DNA of 42,223 bases. Origin: Rhodospirillales bacterium (GTDB taxonomy: Bacteria; Pseudomonadota; Alphaproteobacteria; ATCC43930; CGMCC-115725). Position numbers and translations under genes: made by a program. Where the stretch lies: the NCBI GenBank assembly GCA_028288725.1, contig JAQGIC010000060.1:1-42223 (forward strand), read 5' to 3'. This document shows positions 8,018-15,392 of the stretch, in pieces (position 1 is the stretch's first letter; the number at the start of each line of letters is the position of its first letter). Below the pieces are notes generated by a model, which did no database searches, was not told where the DNA came from, and saw nothing but the letters and a program-made list of their open reading frames with translations.

Positions 8018-10159
8018 ATGCAAATAAAGTTGCTGTTGAACGACACAAGTGCCGGCCTCGTCGCCTCGCTGCTTTCCATCGCCTACTGCTTCTCGTTCGG
8101 CGCGCTGGTCTTCTCCGGGCCGCTGCAGGGATTTCTGAACGTCGGCATCGAAGCCGCCCTGATCAGCGCCGCCGTGACCGGCCTGGTCATTTCCGGATGG
8201 AGCGGCTTTCGCGTCGTCGTCGCCGGCCCCGACGGCAATACCGCCGCCCTGTTGGCGGCGATGATGACCGGATTGGCGCCGATTCTGGCGTCCTTGCCGC
8301 CGGATGGCGCGCTGGCCTTGGCGCTTGCCGGTCTGGTGGCCGCCGGCGTCGTCACCGGCGTGGCGCTCTATCTGCTCGGCCGGTTCCGGCTCGGCCGGCT
8401 CGGCCGATTCGTGCCCTATCCGATGGTCGCCGGCTTTCTCGGAGCGTCCGGCTGGCTGATGATCACCGGCGCGGTCCGCATGGCGACCGATGTGCCGCTC
8501 ACGTTCGCGACGCTCGGTGATTTCGCCCGGCCCGGTGCCTTTTTGCCCTTCGCCGTGACCGTTGGCTGGGCCGGCCTGCTGTGGGGCTCGACGGCCCGGA
8601 TCAAGCATCCGGCCACCTTGCCGGTCATGCTGCTGGGCGGCGTCCTGGTCGGCGATCTGATGCTGCGGAACATGGACGCCGCTTGGATGTTCGCCGGCGG
8701 ATCCGGCGGCGGTGCCGTGGCCCCGCCACCGTTCGATGCGGCGCTGTGGCATGCGCACTGGCCGGTGCTGCTGACCGTCGGCGGCACCGTCGCGGCCACG
8801 GTGCTGATGTCGGCGCTGTCGGTCGTCATGAATTCGACCGGCCTGGAGCAAGTGACGGGGACGGATGTCGATCTGGACCGGGAATTGCGGGTCAACGGGG
8901 TCGCCAATATCGCGTCCGGGCTGGCCGGCGGTTTCGTCGGCTACACGACGATGAGCCGAAGCGTGCTGGCCCATGCCGCCGGCGGCGTAGGCCGAACCGC
9001 CGGGATCACAGTCGCCGCGATCTCGCTCGCCATGCTGGCCGGCGGCGTCGGTCTGATCGGCTTCATACCCCGCTTCGTCCTGGGCGGGCTGCTGATGCAG
9101 ATGGGCGCCCAGCTGATCTGGAAATGGTGCATCGCCAGCCGCAAGCGCCTGTCCACCGCGGAATGGCTGCTGGTGCCGGTGGTCGTGGTCATGACCGCCG
9201 GCGTCGGCGTGCTGGTCGGATTCGCCGTCGGCATCCTCGGCGGTTGCGCCATCTTCGCCTTCAGCGTCAGCCGGATCGACACGGTCAATCGGCAGTTCGG
9301 TGCCGAAGAGCGGCCGTCCTCGCTCGTTCGCTCGACCGACGAACTGGCGCTGCTGCGCGATCGGGGGCACGAGGTCCGCATCATCGAACTGGCCAGCTTC
9401 GTTTTCTTCGGTTCGGCCTATCGCCTGCAGGAGCAGGTCGCCGAACTGGTGCGGAACCTGCGCCCGCGCATGATCATCTTCGATTTCGCGGCGGTCAGCG
9501 GCATCGATTCCTCGGCCGGATCGAGTTTCCTGCGGATTTCGCAGCGCTTGCAGGATGCCGACATCCGCCATGTGACCAGCGGTCTGAGCCCGGTCGTCCG
9601 CGCGGTGATGGCCGAAGTCGGTGCGCTGAGCGGCGCCCAGGAATATGCCACCCTGGACGAAGCGCTCGAAGCGGGCGAGACCCTGCTGCTGGAGCAGAAC
9701 GGGTTCGTCACGGCCGGCTATCATCCGCTGGCCGACTGGTTCACCGACGCGCTCGGCAGCGCCGAGTATGCGCGGGCGCTGATCGCCGCCCTGGAACCGG
9801 CCCGCCCGGTCGATGCGCATTATCTCTGCCATCAGGGCGACGATACCGACAACCTGCTGTTCGTCGAGCGCGGCCGGGTCAGCGTCCTGGTCGAACGTCC
9901 CGGCCTGGCGCCGGTCCGCCACCGGGTGTTCGGCGCCAATACCGTGATCGGCGAGATCGGGTTCTTCCTGGGCGTACCGCGCACCGCCGGCCTGCGGTTG
10001 GATGGGGACACCCAGGTCTGGGCCCTGGAGCGAGCCATCTTCGAACGCCTGAAACAGGACCAGCCGGGCCTGACCGCCGCACTGCTGACCTACACCGTCC
10101 GCACCCAGGCGGAGCGGCTGTCCTTCGCCACGCGGCAGCTGGCGGCGCTGCAGCGGTAA
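8018..10159 (+). CDS. SulP-family anion permease fused to STAS and cyclic-nucleotide-binding domains
   Basis: A 713-residue inner-membrane transporter. Residues 1 to about 420 are strongly hydrophobic with many membrane spans (for example SLLSIAYCFSFGALVFSGPL) and resemble SulP anion carriers (sulfate, bicarbonate or C4-dicarboxylates). Residues about 450-540 form a STAS domain (IIELASFVFFGSAYRL, then IIFDFAAVSGIDSSAGSSF). Residues about 595-690 form a cyclic-nucleotide/CRP-like domain (LLFVERGRVSVLVE, then GEIGFFLGVPRTAGLR). Transport is therefore probably gated by an anti-sigma-antagonist-like domain and a cNMP-type sensor. Substrate unknown. It converges with the class II aldolase gene 53 bp downstream. 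Confidence 0.88.
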   Translation: MQIKLLLNDTSAGLVASLLSIAYCFSFGALVFSGPLQGFLNVGIEAALISAAVTGLVISGWSGFRVVVAGPDGNTAALLAAMMTGLAPILASLPPDGALALALAGLVAAGVVTGVALYLLGRFRLGRLGRFVPYPMVAGFLGASGWLMITGAVRMATDVPLTFATLGDFARPGAFLPFAVTVGWAGLLWGSTARIKHPATLPVMLLGGVLVGDLMLRNMDAAWMFAGGSGGGAVAPPPFDAALWHAHWPVLLTVGGTVAATVLMSALSVVMNSTGLEQVTGTDVDLDRELRVNGVANIASGLAGGFVGYTTMSRSVLAHAAGGVGRTAGITVAAISLAMLAGGVGLIGFIPRFVLGGLLMQMGAQLIWKWCIASRKRLSTAEWLLVPVVVVMTAGVGVLVGFAVGILGGCAIFAFSVSRIDTVNRQFGAEERPSSLVRSTDELALLRDRGHEVRIIELASFVFFGSAYRLQEQVAELVRNLRPRMIIFDFAAVSGIDSSAGSSFLRISQRLQDADIRHVTSGLSPVVRAVMAEVGALSGAQEYATLDEALEAGETLLLEQNGFVTAGYHPLADWFTDALGSAEYARALIAALEPARPVDAHYLCHQGDDTDNLLFVERGRVSVLVERPGLAPVRHRVFGANTVIGEIGFFLGVPRTAGLRLDGDTQVWALERAIFERLKQDQPGLTAALLTYTVRTQAERLSFATRQLAALQR

Positions 10160-10212
10160 GCGATTGCAGAAAAAACGTCATGGCCGGGTCAAGCCCAGGG
10201 GGAGAGGCGCCC

Positions 10213-10974
10213 TCAGTCCCGGTAGGACGGGTCCTTCTTGTCGAGGATCCGGAGCAGGGCCGGCCATTCGCGCAGGCCCGCGCCGACCGGATCGCCCAGA
10301 TACTGGTTGCCGGTCTTGTCCTGGATCTCCGGTTCCGGCAGCACCCATTTCCGGCCCGATGCCATGACGTCGAGCTGGATGCGGCAGGATTGCTCCAGGT
10401 AGTGCATCAGCGAGAACGCCTCGGGTACGCTATGCCCGGTGGTCAGGAGACCGTGGTTGCGCAGGATCATGACGGGCATGTCGCCCAGATCGGCGATCAG
10501 CCGCTCGCGCTCGTCCAGGTCGAGCGCGATGCCCTCGTAGCCGTGATAGGCGACGCGGTTGTGGAACATCAGCGAGAACTGGTTGAGCGGCAGCAGGCCG
10601 ATATCGAGGCACGACAGCGCGATGCCCGCCCGCGTATGGGTATGCAGCACGCAATTGACCTCGGGCCGGGCCATATGGATCGCCGAATGGATGATGAAGC
10701 CGGCCTTGTTGACCGGATATTCCGTCGGCTCGACCACGTTGCCGTCATGGTCGATCTTGATCAGGCTCGACGCGGTGATCTCGTGGAACATCAGGCCGTA
10801 GGGATTGATGAGGAAATGCTCTTCCTCGCCCGGCACCCGCGCGGAGATATGGGTATAGACCATGTCGTCGAGCCCGAAATGGGCGATCAGGCGATAGCAG
10901 GCGGCCAGCTCGATGCGGGCTTCGCGCTCGGAAACCAGCGCGGCATTGGAGCGGAACGGCGTGACGGTCGACAT
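10213..10974 (-). CDS. Class II aldolase/adducin family protein
   Basis: A 253-residue class II aldolase/adducin-fold protein. Members are zinc-dependent aldolases, epimerases or decarboxylases acting on sugar phosphates or hydroxy acids. The metal triad is visible: HTHT gives His111 and His113, and LRNHGLLTTG gives His174. An early MVYTHISARVP is also typical. A GGAGGA ribosome site precedes the ATG. The gene begins 36 bp after the FAD oxidoreductase stop and is probably the last gene of the creA operon. The substrate cannot be deduced; pairing with a 2-hydroxy-acid oxidase hints at a small hydroxy acid. Confidence 0.88.
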   Translation of the reverse strand: MSTVTPFRSNAALVSEREARIELAACYRLIAHFGLDDMVYTHISARVPGEEEHFLINPYGLMFHEITASSLIKIDHDGNVVEPTEYPVNKAGFIIHSAIHMARPEVNCVLHTHTRAGIALSCLDIGLLPLNQFSLMFHNRVAYHGYEGIALDLDERERLIADLGDMPVMILRNHGLLTTGHSVPEAFSLMHYLEQSCRIQLDVMASGRKWVLPEPEIQDKTGNQYLGDPVGAGLREWPALLRILDKKDPSYRD

Positions 10975-11010
10975 GGGTAGTTCCTCCAGGCTTCTCTCTT
11001 TGCCGGAAGT

Positions 11011-12129
11011 CTACCCCCGGCCCGCGTCGCGCACCAGACCGGCCACGTGCTCGGCGATGGCGAGCGAGGCGGTCAGGCCAGGCGATTCGATGCCGAACAG
11101 ATTGACCAGTCCCGGCAGCCCGTGCCGCGCCGGCCCGTCGATGCGGAAATCGGCGGCCGGTTCGTGCGGGCCGCTGATCTTGGGCCGCATGCCGGCATAG
11201 CCCGGCTGGAGCGCGCCGTCGGGCAGGCCCGGCCAATAGCGGCGGATCGCCGCGTAGAACCCGTCGGCCCGGGCGATGTCGACCCGATAGTCGATGCGAT
11301 CGACCCATTCCGTATCCGGGCCGAATCGCGCCTGGCCGCCCAGGTCGAGCGTCAGATGCACGCCCAGGCCGGCATGTTCCGGCACGGGATAAATCAGCCG
11401 GGTGAAGGGCGAGCGGCCGGCGAGGCTGTAGTACGAGCCCTTGCACAGATAGGCGGTCGGCACGGCGCCCGCCGGCAGACCGTCGAGCCGGCCGGCGAGA
11501 TCCACCGCACCCAGGCCCGCCGCATTGACCAGCAGGTCGCAATCGAGCCGCATCGGATCCTCCCCACCGACGTCGAGCGACCAGCCCGTTTCGGTCGGGC
11601 GCCCCCGAAGGATCGGCGCATGGAACGCGACCATGGCGCCGGCATCCTCCGCGTCGCCCTGATAGGCCAGCATCAGCCGATGGCTGTCGATGATGCCGGT
11701 CGAGGGCGATAGCAGGGCCGCGGTGCAGCGCAGCGCCGGTTCGAGCTCCTGCGCCTCGGCCGCCGGGATCGGCCGCAGATCATCGACGCCATTGGCCCAT
11801 GCCTTGGACGCGATGCCGTCGAGCGCTTGCGCTTCGCTGTCGCTAGTGGCGACGATCAGCTTGCCCAGCCGATGCACCGGCACGCCGTGCGAGGCGCAAT
11901 AGTCGTAGAGCAGCTGGCGGCCGCGCACGCAGAGCCGCGCCTTCAGACTGTCCTTCGGATAGTAGATGCCGGCGTGAACCACCTCGCTGTTGCGCGAGGA
12001 GGTTTCCGTCCCGATCGCGTCGGCCGCCTCCAGCACCAGCACCTCGCGGCCCTGCCGGGCCAGCGCCCGGGCGATGGCGAGCCCGACGACGCCCGCCCCC
12101 GCGACCACGGCATCGACCCGCTCGCTCAC
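11011..12129 (-). CDS. lhgO: FAD-dependent oxidoreductase, L-2-hydroxyglutarate oxidase (LhgO)-like
   Basis: A 372-residue flavoprotein of the DAO/GlpD superfamily. The N-terminal dinucleotide motif is [18 protein letters not shown] (GAGVVG at residues 11-16). The [20 protein letters not shown] block that follows is characteristic of L-2-hydroxyglutarate dehydrogenase/oxidase (LhgO/YgaF), which oxidises L-2-hydroxyglutarate to 2-oxoglutarate and passes electrons to the membrane quinone pool. The GTG start overlaps the creA stop as GTGA, indicating translational coupling. A related L-2-hydroxyacid oxidase specificity cannot be excluded. Confidence 0.85.
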   Translation of the reverse strand: MSERVDAVVAGAGVVGLAIARALARQGREVLVLEAADAIGTETSSRNSEVVHAGIYYPKDSLKARLCVRGRQLLYDYCASHGVPVHRLGKLIVATSDSEAQALDGIASKAWANGVDDLRPIPAAEAQELEPALRCTAALLSPSTGIIDSHRLMLAYQGDAEDAGAMVAFHAPILRGRPTETGWSLDVGGEDPMRLDCDLLVNAAGLGAVDLAGRLDGLPAGAVPTAYLCKGSYYSLAGRSPFTRLIYPVPEHAGLGVHLTLDLGGQARFGPDTEWVDRIDYRVDIARADGFYAAIRRYWPGLPDGALQPGYAGMRPKISGPHEPAADFRIDGPARHGLPGLVNLFGIESPGLTASLAIAEHVAGLVRDAGRG

Positions 12130-12614
12130 GGCTTGCGGCCGGTCCAGCTGGCATTGTTGTTATAGAGCGGCACGGTGGTGACGCTCATCTTGGCACTGGC
12201 ATCCTGGACCTGACGCGAATAGGCGACATAGATCAGCGAGTCGTTCTTCTTGTCATAGATCCGGCGCACCGCGATCGATTTGAACACCAGGCTCGCCCGC
12301 TCGGAGAACACTTCCTCGCCGGCCTGATCGGTCTTGATGTCGCCGATCACGAGCGGCCCGGTCTGGCGGCAGGCGATCGAGGAGTTGGATGGATCCTCGA
12401 ACCAGTTCCCCTTGCGCAGGCGATCGATGACGCTCCGGTCGAAATGGGTCAGATGGCAGGTGATGCCCTGGACCTTGGGATCGGCGATCGCCTCGACCAC
12501 GATCCGGTTGCCGGTCCAATCATTCTTGAAGCCGCCGACCTCGTCGGCGTGTGCCACGCCCGCAACAGCGGACGTCATCGCCAACCACGCCGCAATCGCC
12601 AGGACTTTTCTCAT
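12126..12614 (-). CDS. creA: CreA family periplasmic protein
   Basis: A 162-residue precursor with a clear Sec signal peptide ([20 protein letters not shown], likely cleaved after AHA, residue 23). The mature part reads [20 protein letters not shown], then [12 protein letters not shown] and [10 protein letters not shown], matching the CreA family. The two cysteines may form a disulfide. CreA is widely conserved but its biochemical role is not established. The frame is open 79 codons further upstream, but that stretch lacks coding character and the signal peptide fixes the start. It is the first gene of a three-gene operon with lhgO and the aldolase. Confidence 0.9.
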   Translation of the reverse strand: MRKVLAIAAWLAMTSAVAGVAHADEVGGFKNDWTGNRIVVEAIADPKVQGITCHLTHFDRSVIDRLRKGNWFEDPSNSSIACRQTGPLVIGDIKTDQAGEEVFSERASLVFKSIAVRRIYDKKNDSLIYVAYSRQVQDASAKMSVTTVPLYNNNASWTGRKP

Positions 12615-12699
12615 TCGCCACTCTCCAACGGCCCGTTCTGAGGCAAACCATAGACCCGACTGTCCCTTGTGTCTTCCGGGCCGGCGGACCAGCCGGACA

Positions 12700-12724
12700 G
12701 GAACCTTCGTAGGATTGATCCGTT
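12700..12724 (+). promoter_or_regulatory. ECF/EcfG-type promoter (GGAAC-N16-CGTT)
   Basis: GGAAC (12700-12704) and CGTT (12721-12724) are separated by exactly 16 bp. This matches the -35/-10 pattern of alphaproteobacterial general-stress and related ECF sigma factors. It points toward the anti-sigma-like gene at 12799, leaving a leader of about 65 nt. No equivalent was found before the sigma gene itself. Confidence 0.6.
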
Positions 12725-12798
12725 TGTAAACCGTATGTATCAGATCCCAACAATGGGACGGGGCAGCAGCAGCCGAGGAATTGTTTTGGGAGTTGGAT

Positions 12799-13056
12799 AT
12801 GGCGGCCTTATCTCGCCTGTACGTTAGCAGCGACGATCTGCACGCCTTCATTGATGAGATGCTACCGCCCCGGGCCGCGACCCGCGTCGCCTCGGCCTTG
12901 GAACAGGACGATGCCGCCCGCGCCCGCGTCGCCGCCTATGTGAAACAGAATATCGACCTGCGGACGCTCTATGGCGATGTGCTGGACGAGCCGATCCCCG
13001 CAAGCATGGTTCAAATGATTGCGGCCGCGCGTCCGGACAGGACACGCGGCCGCTAA
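12799..13056 (+). CDS. Short soluble anti-sigma-factor-like protein
   Basis: An 85-residue protein with no membrane segment and no zinc-binding cysteines. The first part (SSDDLHAFIDEMLPPRAATR, then DAARARVAAYVKQN) resembles the cytosolic N-terminal domain of ECF anti-sigma factors. The end, LRTLYGDVLDEPIPASM, resembles both that domain and the sigma-binding core of NepR, the anti-sigma factor of the alphaproteobacterial general stress response. GGGAG lies 6 bp before the ATG. It is expressed from an ECF-type promoter and converges with an ECF sigma gene, its likely partner. In most relatives a transmembrane segment and periplasmic part follow; here the protein stops. Confidence 0.7.
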   Translation: MAALSRLYVSSDDLHAFIDEMLPPRAATRVASALEQDDAARARVAAYVKQNIDLRTLYGDVLDEPIPASMVQMIAAARPDRTRGR

Positions 13057-13078
13057 TCGGGTCGGATGGCTCAATCCG

Positions 13079-13108
13079 GCCCGTTTGGGTCGCTGGAGCC
13101 AAACGGGC
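13079..13108. terminator. Bidirectional terminator hairpin
   Basis: GCCCGTTTGG (13079-13088) and CCAAACGGGC (13099-13108) form a perfect 10-bp stem with a 10-nt loop, midway between the converging anti-sigma and sigma genes. Confidence 0.6.
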
Positions 13109-13125
13109 GGGAAACGGCGCCTGGA

Positions 13126-13692
13126 TTAGGCGGCGCTTACGGCCAGGTCGTCCTCGCCGCGACGGGCGCGGCGGGGCGTCGTGTCGGCCTTGCGCTCGGC
13201 GCGATCTTCCTCCGATTCGCCCATCAGAGCGCGGAGTGCATCACGGCCACGCGACAGGCGGGAGCGTACGGTACCAACAGGAACGCTGAGGATTTCCGCC
13301 ACTTCTTCGTAGCGCAGGCCTTCCATGCCGACCAGCAGCAGCACCTGACGCTGTTCGCCCGGGAGCCTCGAAAGCGCGCGCTCCAGATCGCGCAGTTCCA
13401 GACGCTTGGTCTGGACCGCCGGTGCGACGAGCGACGGCTCGGTATCGCTGACTTCAACGACCGTGCCTTCGCGGACCGAGCGGCGCACCGTGTTGACGTA
13501 CTGATTGTGCAGGATCGTGAACAACCAAGCGCGGAGATCGGTGCCTTCCTGCCACAGATGCGACTTGGCGAGCGCACGGGCGAGGCAGTCTTGGACCAGA
13601 TCGTCGGCCGCAGAGGGATCACGGGTCAGCGCACGGGCATACCGGCGGAGGCGTGGTATTTCCAGCTCGATACGGTTAAAGACGTCGGACAT
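13126..13692 (-). CDS. ECF-type RNA polymerase sigma factor
   Basis: A 188-residue sigma-70-family protein with only regions 2 and 4. Region 2 (about 10-75) contains IPRLRRYARALTRDPSAADD, the core-binding DLVQDCLARAL and DLRAWLFTILHNQYVNTVRR. Region 4 (about 115-165) contains LSRLPGEQRQVLLLVGMEGL and the HTH EVAEILSVPVGTVRSRLSRG. The tail is charged (RARRGEDD). It lacks the typical EcfG wording around region 2.3, so it is probably a different ECF group. The start at 13692 is preferred over 13698 because GAGGAG then lies 6 bp upstream. The partner is probably the convergent 85-residue anti-sigma-like protein. Confidence 0.9.
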   Translation of the reverse strand: MSDVFNRIELEIPRLRRYARALTRDPSAADDLVQDCLARALAKSHLWQEGTDLRAWLFTILHNQYVNTVRRSVREGTVVEVSDTEPSLVAPAVQTKRLELRDLERALSRLPGEQRQVLLLVGMEGLRYEEVAEILSVPVGTVRSRLSRGRDALRALMGESEEDRAERKADTTPRRARRGEDDLAVSAA

Positions 13693-13923
13693 GTTCATCT
13701 CCTCAGATCTTTTTTGCACCACGACGAAGGAAGGCCCGCCGGGGGTGCGCATCAGAAAACTAGAGGCAGCATGTAATCGCTTAATGTCATGCGTGAGCTT
13801 ATCAGGTAATGAATTGTAACAGCGGGTAAGCTCGGTTTACACTGGGCGCCGACACTTTCGATCCCAGAGGGTTAGACGTGACTGGTAAGCAGAGCGGACA
13901 TTGGCTGGGAGCCGAATGAGAGC

Positions 13924-14640
13924 ATGAAAGCGGCAGACCATATCGTCATCGTCGATGACCAGCCGGAGATCTGCGAGCTGGTCTATAATTACCTGAGTGG
14001 CGAGGGCTATCGGGTATCGACGGCGAATGACGGCCCCTCCATGCGCAGGATCATGCAGCAGTACGAGGTCGACCTCGTACTGCTCGACATCCAATTGCCG
14101 GGCGACGACGGCTTGTCGCTGGCGCGCCAGCTGCGTGCCGTGTCGGACATCGGCATCATCATCCTGACCGGACGCGGCGAGACGGTCGATCGCATCATCG
14201 GGCTCGAAATGGGTGCCGACGATTATCTGCCGAAGCCGTTTCACCTGCGTGAGCTGCTGGCGCGCGTCAAGAGCGTGCTGCGCCGCGCATCGGCCCGCGG
14301 CGAGGTCAACAAGCCCCCGCCGCAGTCCGCCGTGTTCAACGGCTGGAAGCTCGACCTGACATCGCGTGAATTGAAGGCACCGTCCGGCGAGGAAGTGCGG
14401 CTGACGACCGGCGAATTCGATCTGCTCGCGGCCTTCGTCGGCAATGCCAATCAGGTGCTGTCGCGCGACCGGCTGCTCGATCTGGCGCGCAACCGCGCGT
14501 CGGGCCCGTTCGACCGGACCATCGACGTCCAGGTCGGCCGCCTGCGCAAGAAGCTCGAGGACGACCCGCAGAATCCGAGCCTGATCAAGACGGTGCGCGG
14601 GTCGGGCTATATCTTCACCGCCTCGATCGACGCGGCCTGA
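13924..14640 (+). CDS. OmpR-family response regulator (orphan)
   Basis: A 238-residue two-domain regulator. The receiver domain (1-120) has the acidic pair Asp11/Asp12 (VIVDDQPE), the phosphorylatable Asp55 (LVLLDIQLPG), a Thr in IIILTGRGE and the Lys in DDYLPKPF. The C-terminal winged helix (about 135-235) includes LTTGEFDLLAAF and IDVQVGRLRKKLEDDP, ending in TVRGSGYIF. No histidine kinase gene lies in the flanking DNA, so the partner is elsewhere. It sits beside the ECF sigma/anti-sigma pair and may belong to the same stress circuit, which is inference. Confidence 0.93.
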   Translation: MKAADHIVIVDDQPEICELVYNYLSGEGYRVSTANDGPSMRRIMQQYEVDLVLLDIQLPGDDGLSLARQLRAVSDIGIIILTGRGETVDRIIGLEMGADDYLPKPFHLRELLARVKSVLRRASARGEVNKPPPQSAVFNGWKLDLTSRELKAPSGEEVRLTTGEFDLLAAFVGNANQVLSRDRLLDLARNRASGPFDRTIDVQVGRLRKKLEDDPQNPSLIKTVRGSGYIFTASIDAA

Positions 14641-14657
14641 ACCTAACGATCCCGCGC

Positions 14658-15074
14658 TTAGCGCCGGTCGGGAGACGGGCCGCGGCTGTTGGCCGGTTCG
14701 GGCAGGCAGATGTCCATATCCGGCATGCCCCTGCGCGCCATCGCCGCCGGCTTCAGCGCCGCCGCGATATCGAGAGCGGCGGCAAAGCCGGTCGCCGGAT
14801 CCTGCTGGAGCGCCGCAGTCATCGCCGGCAACAGCCAGGCCTGCGCCTCCTGGCAGGTCAATAGTTCCAGCACGCCGGCCAGCGTCACCGCCTCGTGATA
14901 GGCCAGCACGGGGTCGCGCCCGACGGTCCCGGCCAGCCATCGCCGGACAAATTCATCGGTGCGGGGAGACGCCAGAATTCGCGCGATCGCTCCCGTCTCG
15001 ACCAGTCCATCGCCCCCGGCCGGAAACGAAAGGACGGCCGCAGGGTTTGTACCTTGAGGGGAGCTATCGGTCAT
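14658..15074 (-). CDS. Hypothetical protein
   Basis: A 138-residue protein I do not recognise. It is largely helical in appearance (GAIARILASPRTDEFVRRWL, AVTLAGVLELLTCQEAQAWL, then DIAAALKPAAMARRG), with a Pro/Gly-rich, charged C-terminus. No signal peptide, membrane span or known catalytic motif is seen. The frame is open upstream to 15272, but the residues before MTDSSPQGTNP look non-coding; an ATG at 15107 is an alternative start. It converges with the OmpR-type regulator, their stops 17 bp apart. Confidence 0.55.
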   Translation of the reverse strand: MTDSSPQGTNPAAVLSFPAGGDGLVETGAIARILASPRTDEFVRRWLAGTVGRDPVLAYHEAVTLAGVLELLTCQEAQAWLLPAMTAALQQDPATGFAAALDIAAALKPAAMARRGMPDMDICLPEPANSRGPSPDRR

Positions 15075-15284
15075 TCTGTCCGTTCTGGCTGGAATCCTGG
15101 AGGTCATGCTGGCGTCGGGTTGAACCGGCGTCTCTCTGCCTGGCCGCATTCCCGTATAACGGGAGAATACGGGCAGTATTCTTGCGATGGCAACAGATTT
15201 TGATCCGGCATGGCACCCTTTGTTGCCTTCTAGGCATCGCACGCAGGTGACGCTATAGAATCGGCGCCCCACAAAGCTTCAAAC

Positions 15285-15300
15285 CATACGAAACCGTATG
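15285..15300. promoter_or_regulatory. Short palindrome in a gene-free spacer
   Basis: CATACG-AAAC-CGTATG is a perfect 6-bp inverted repeat in the 318-bp spacer (15075-15392) between the hypothetical gene and the GT41 gene. Nothing else is recognisable there. Its right arm with flank (AAACCGTATG) recurs at 12728-12737, just downstream of the ECF-type promoter. It may be an operator. Confidence 0.25.
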
Positions 15301-15392
15301 AAGAAGCAACGGTCCGGCGGGCGCAGATTCACAGCCGCTGGCCATAAGGCAACATCGAGACGATCCGGATCGAAATGGACCCGGTCCGAAGT

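Noticed and set aside
8581-10980. Alternative frame of about 800 codons overlapping the SulP permease
   Set aside because: Arg-rich out-of-frame reading of a well-supported transporter gene that also runs antisense through the aldolase gene.
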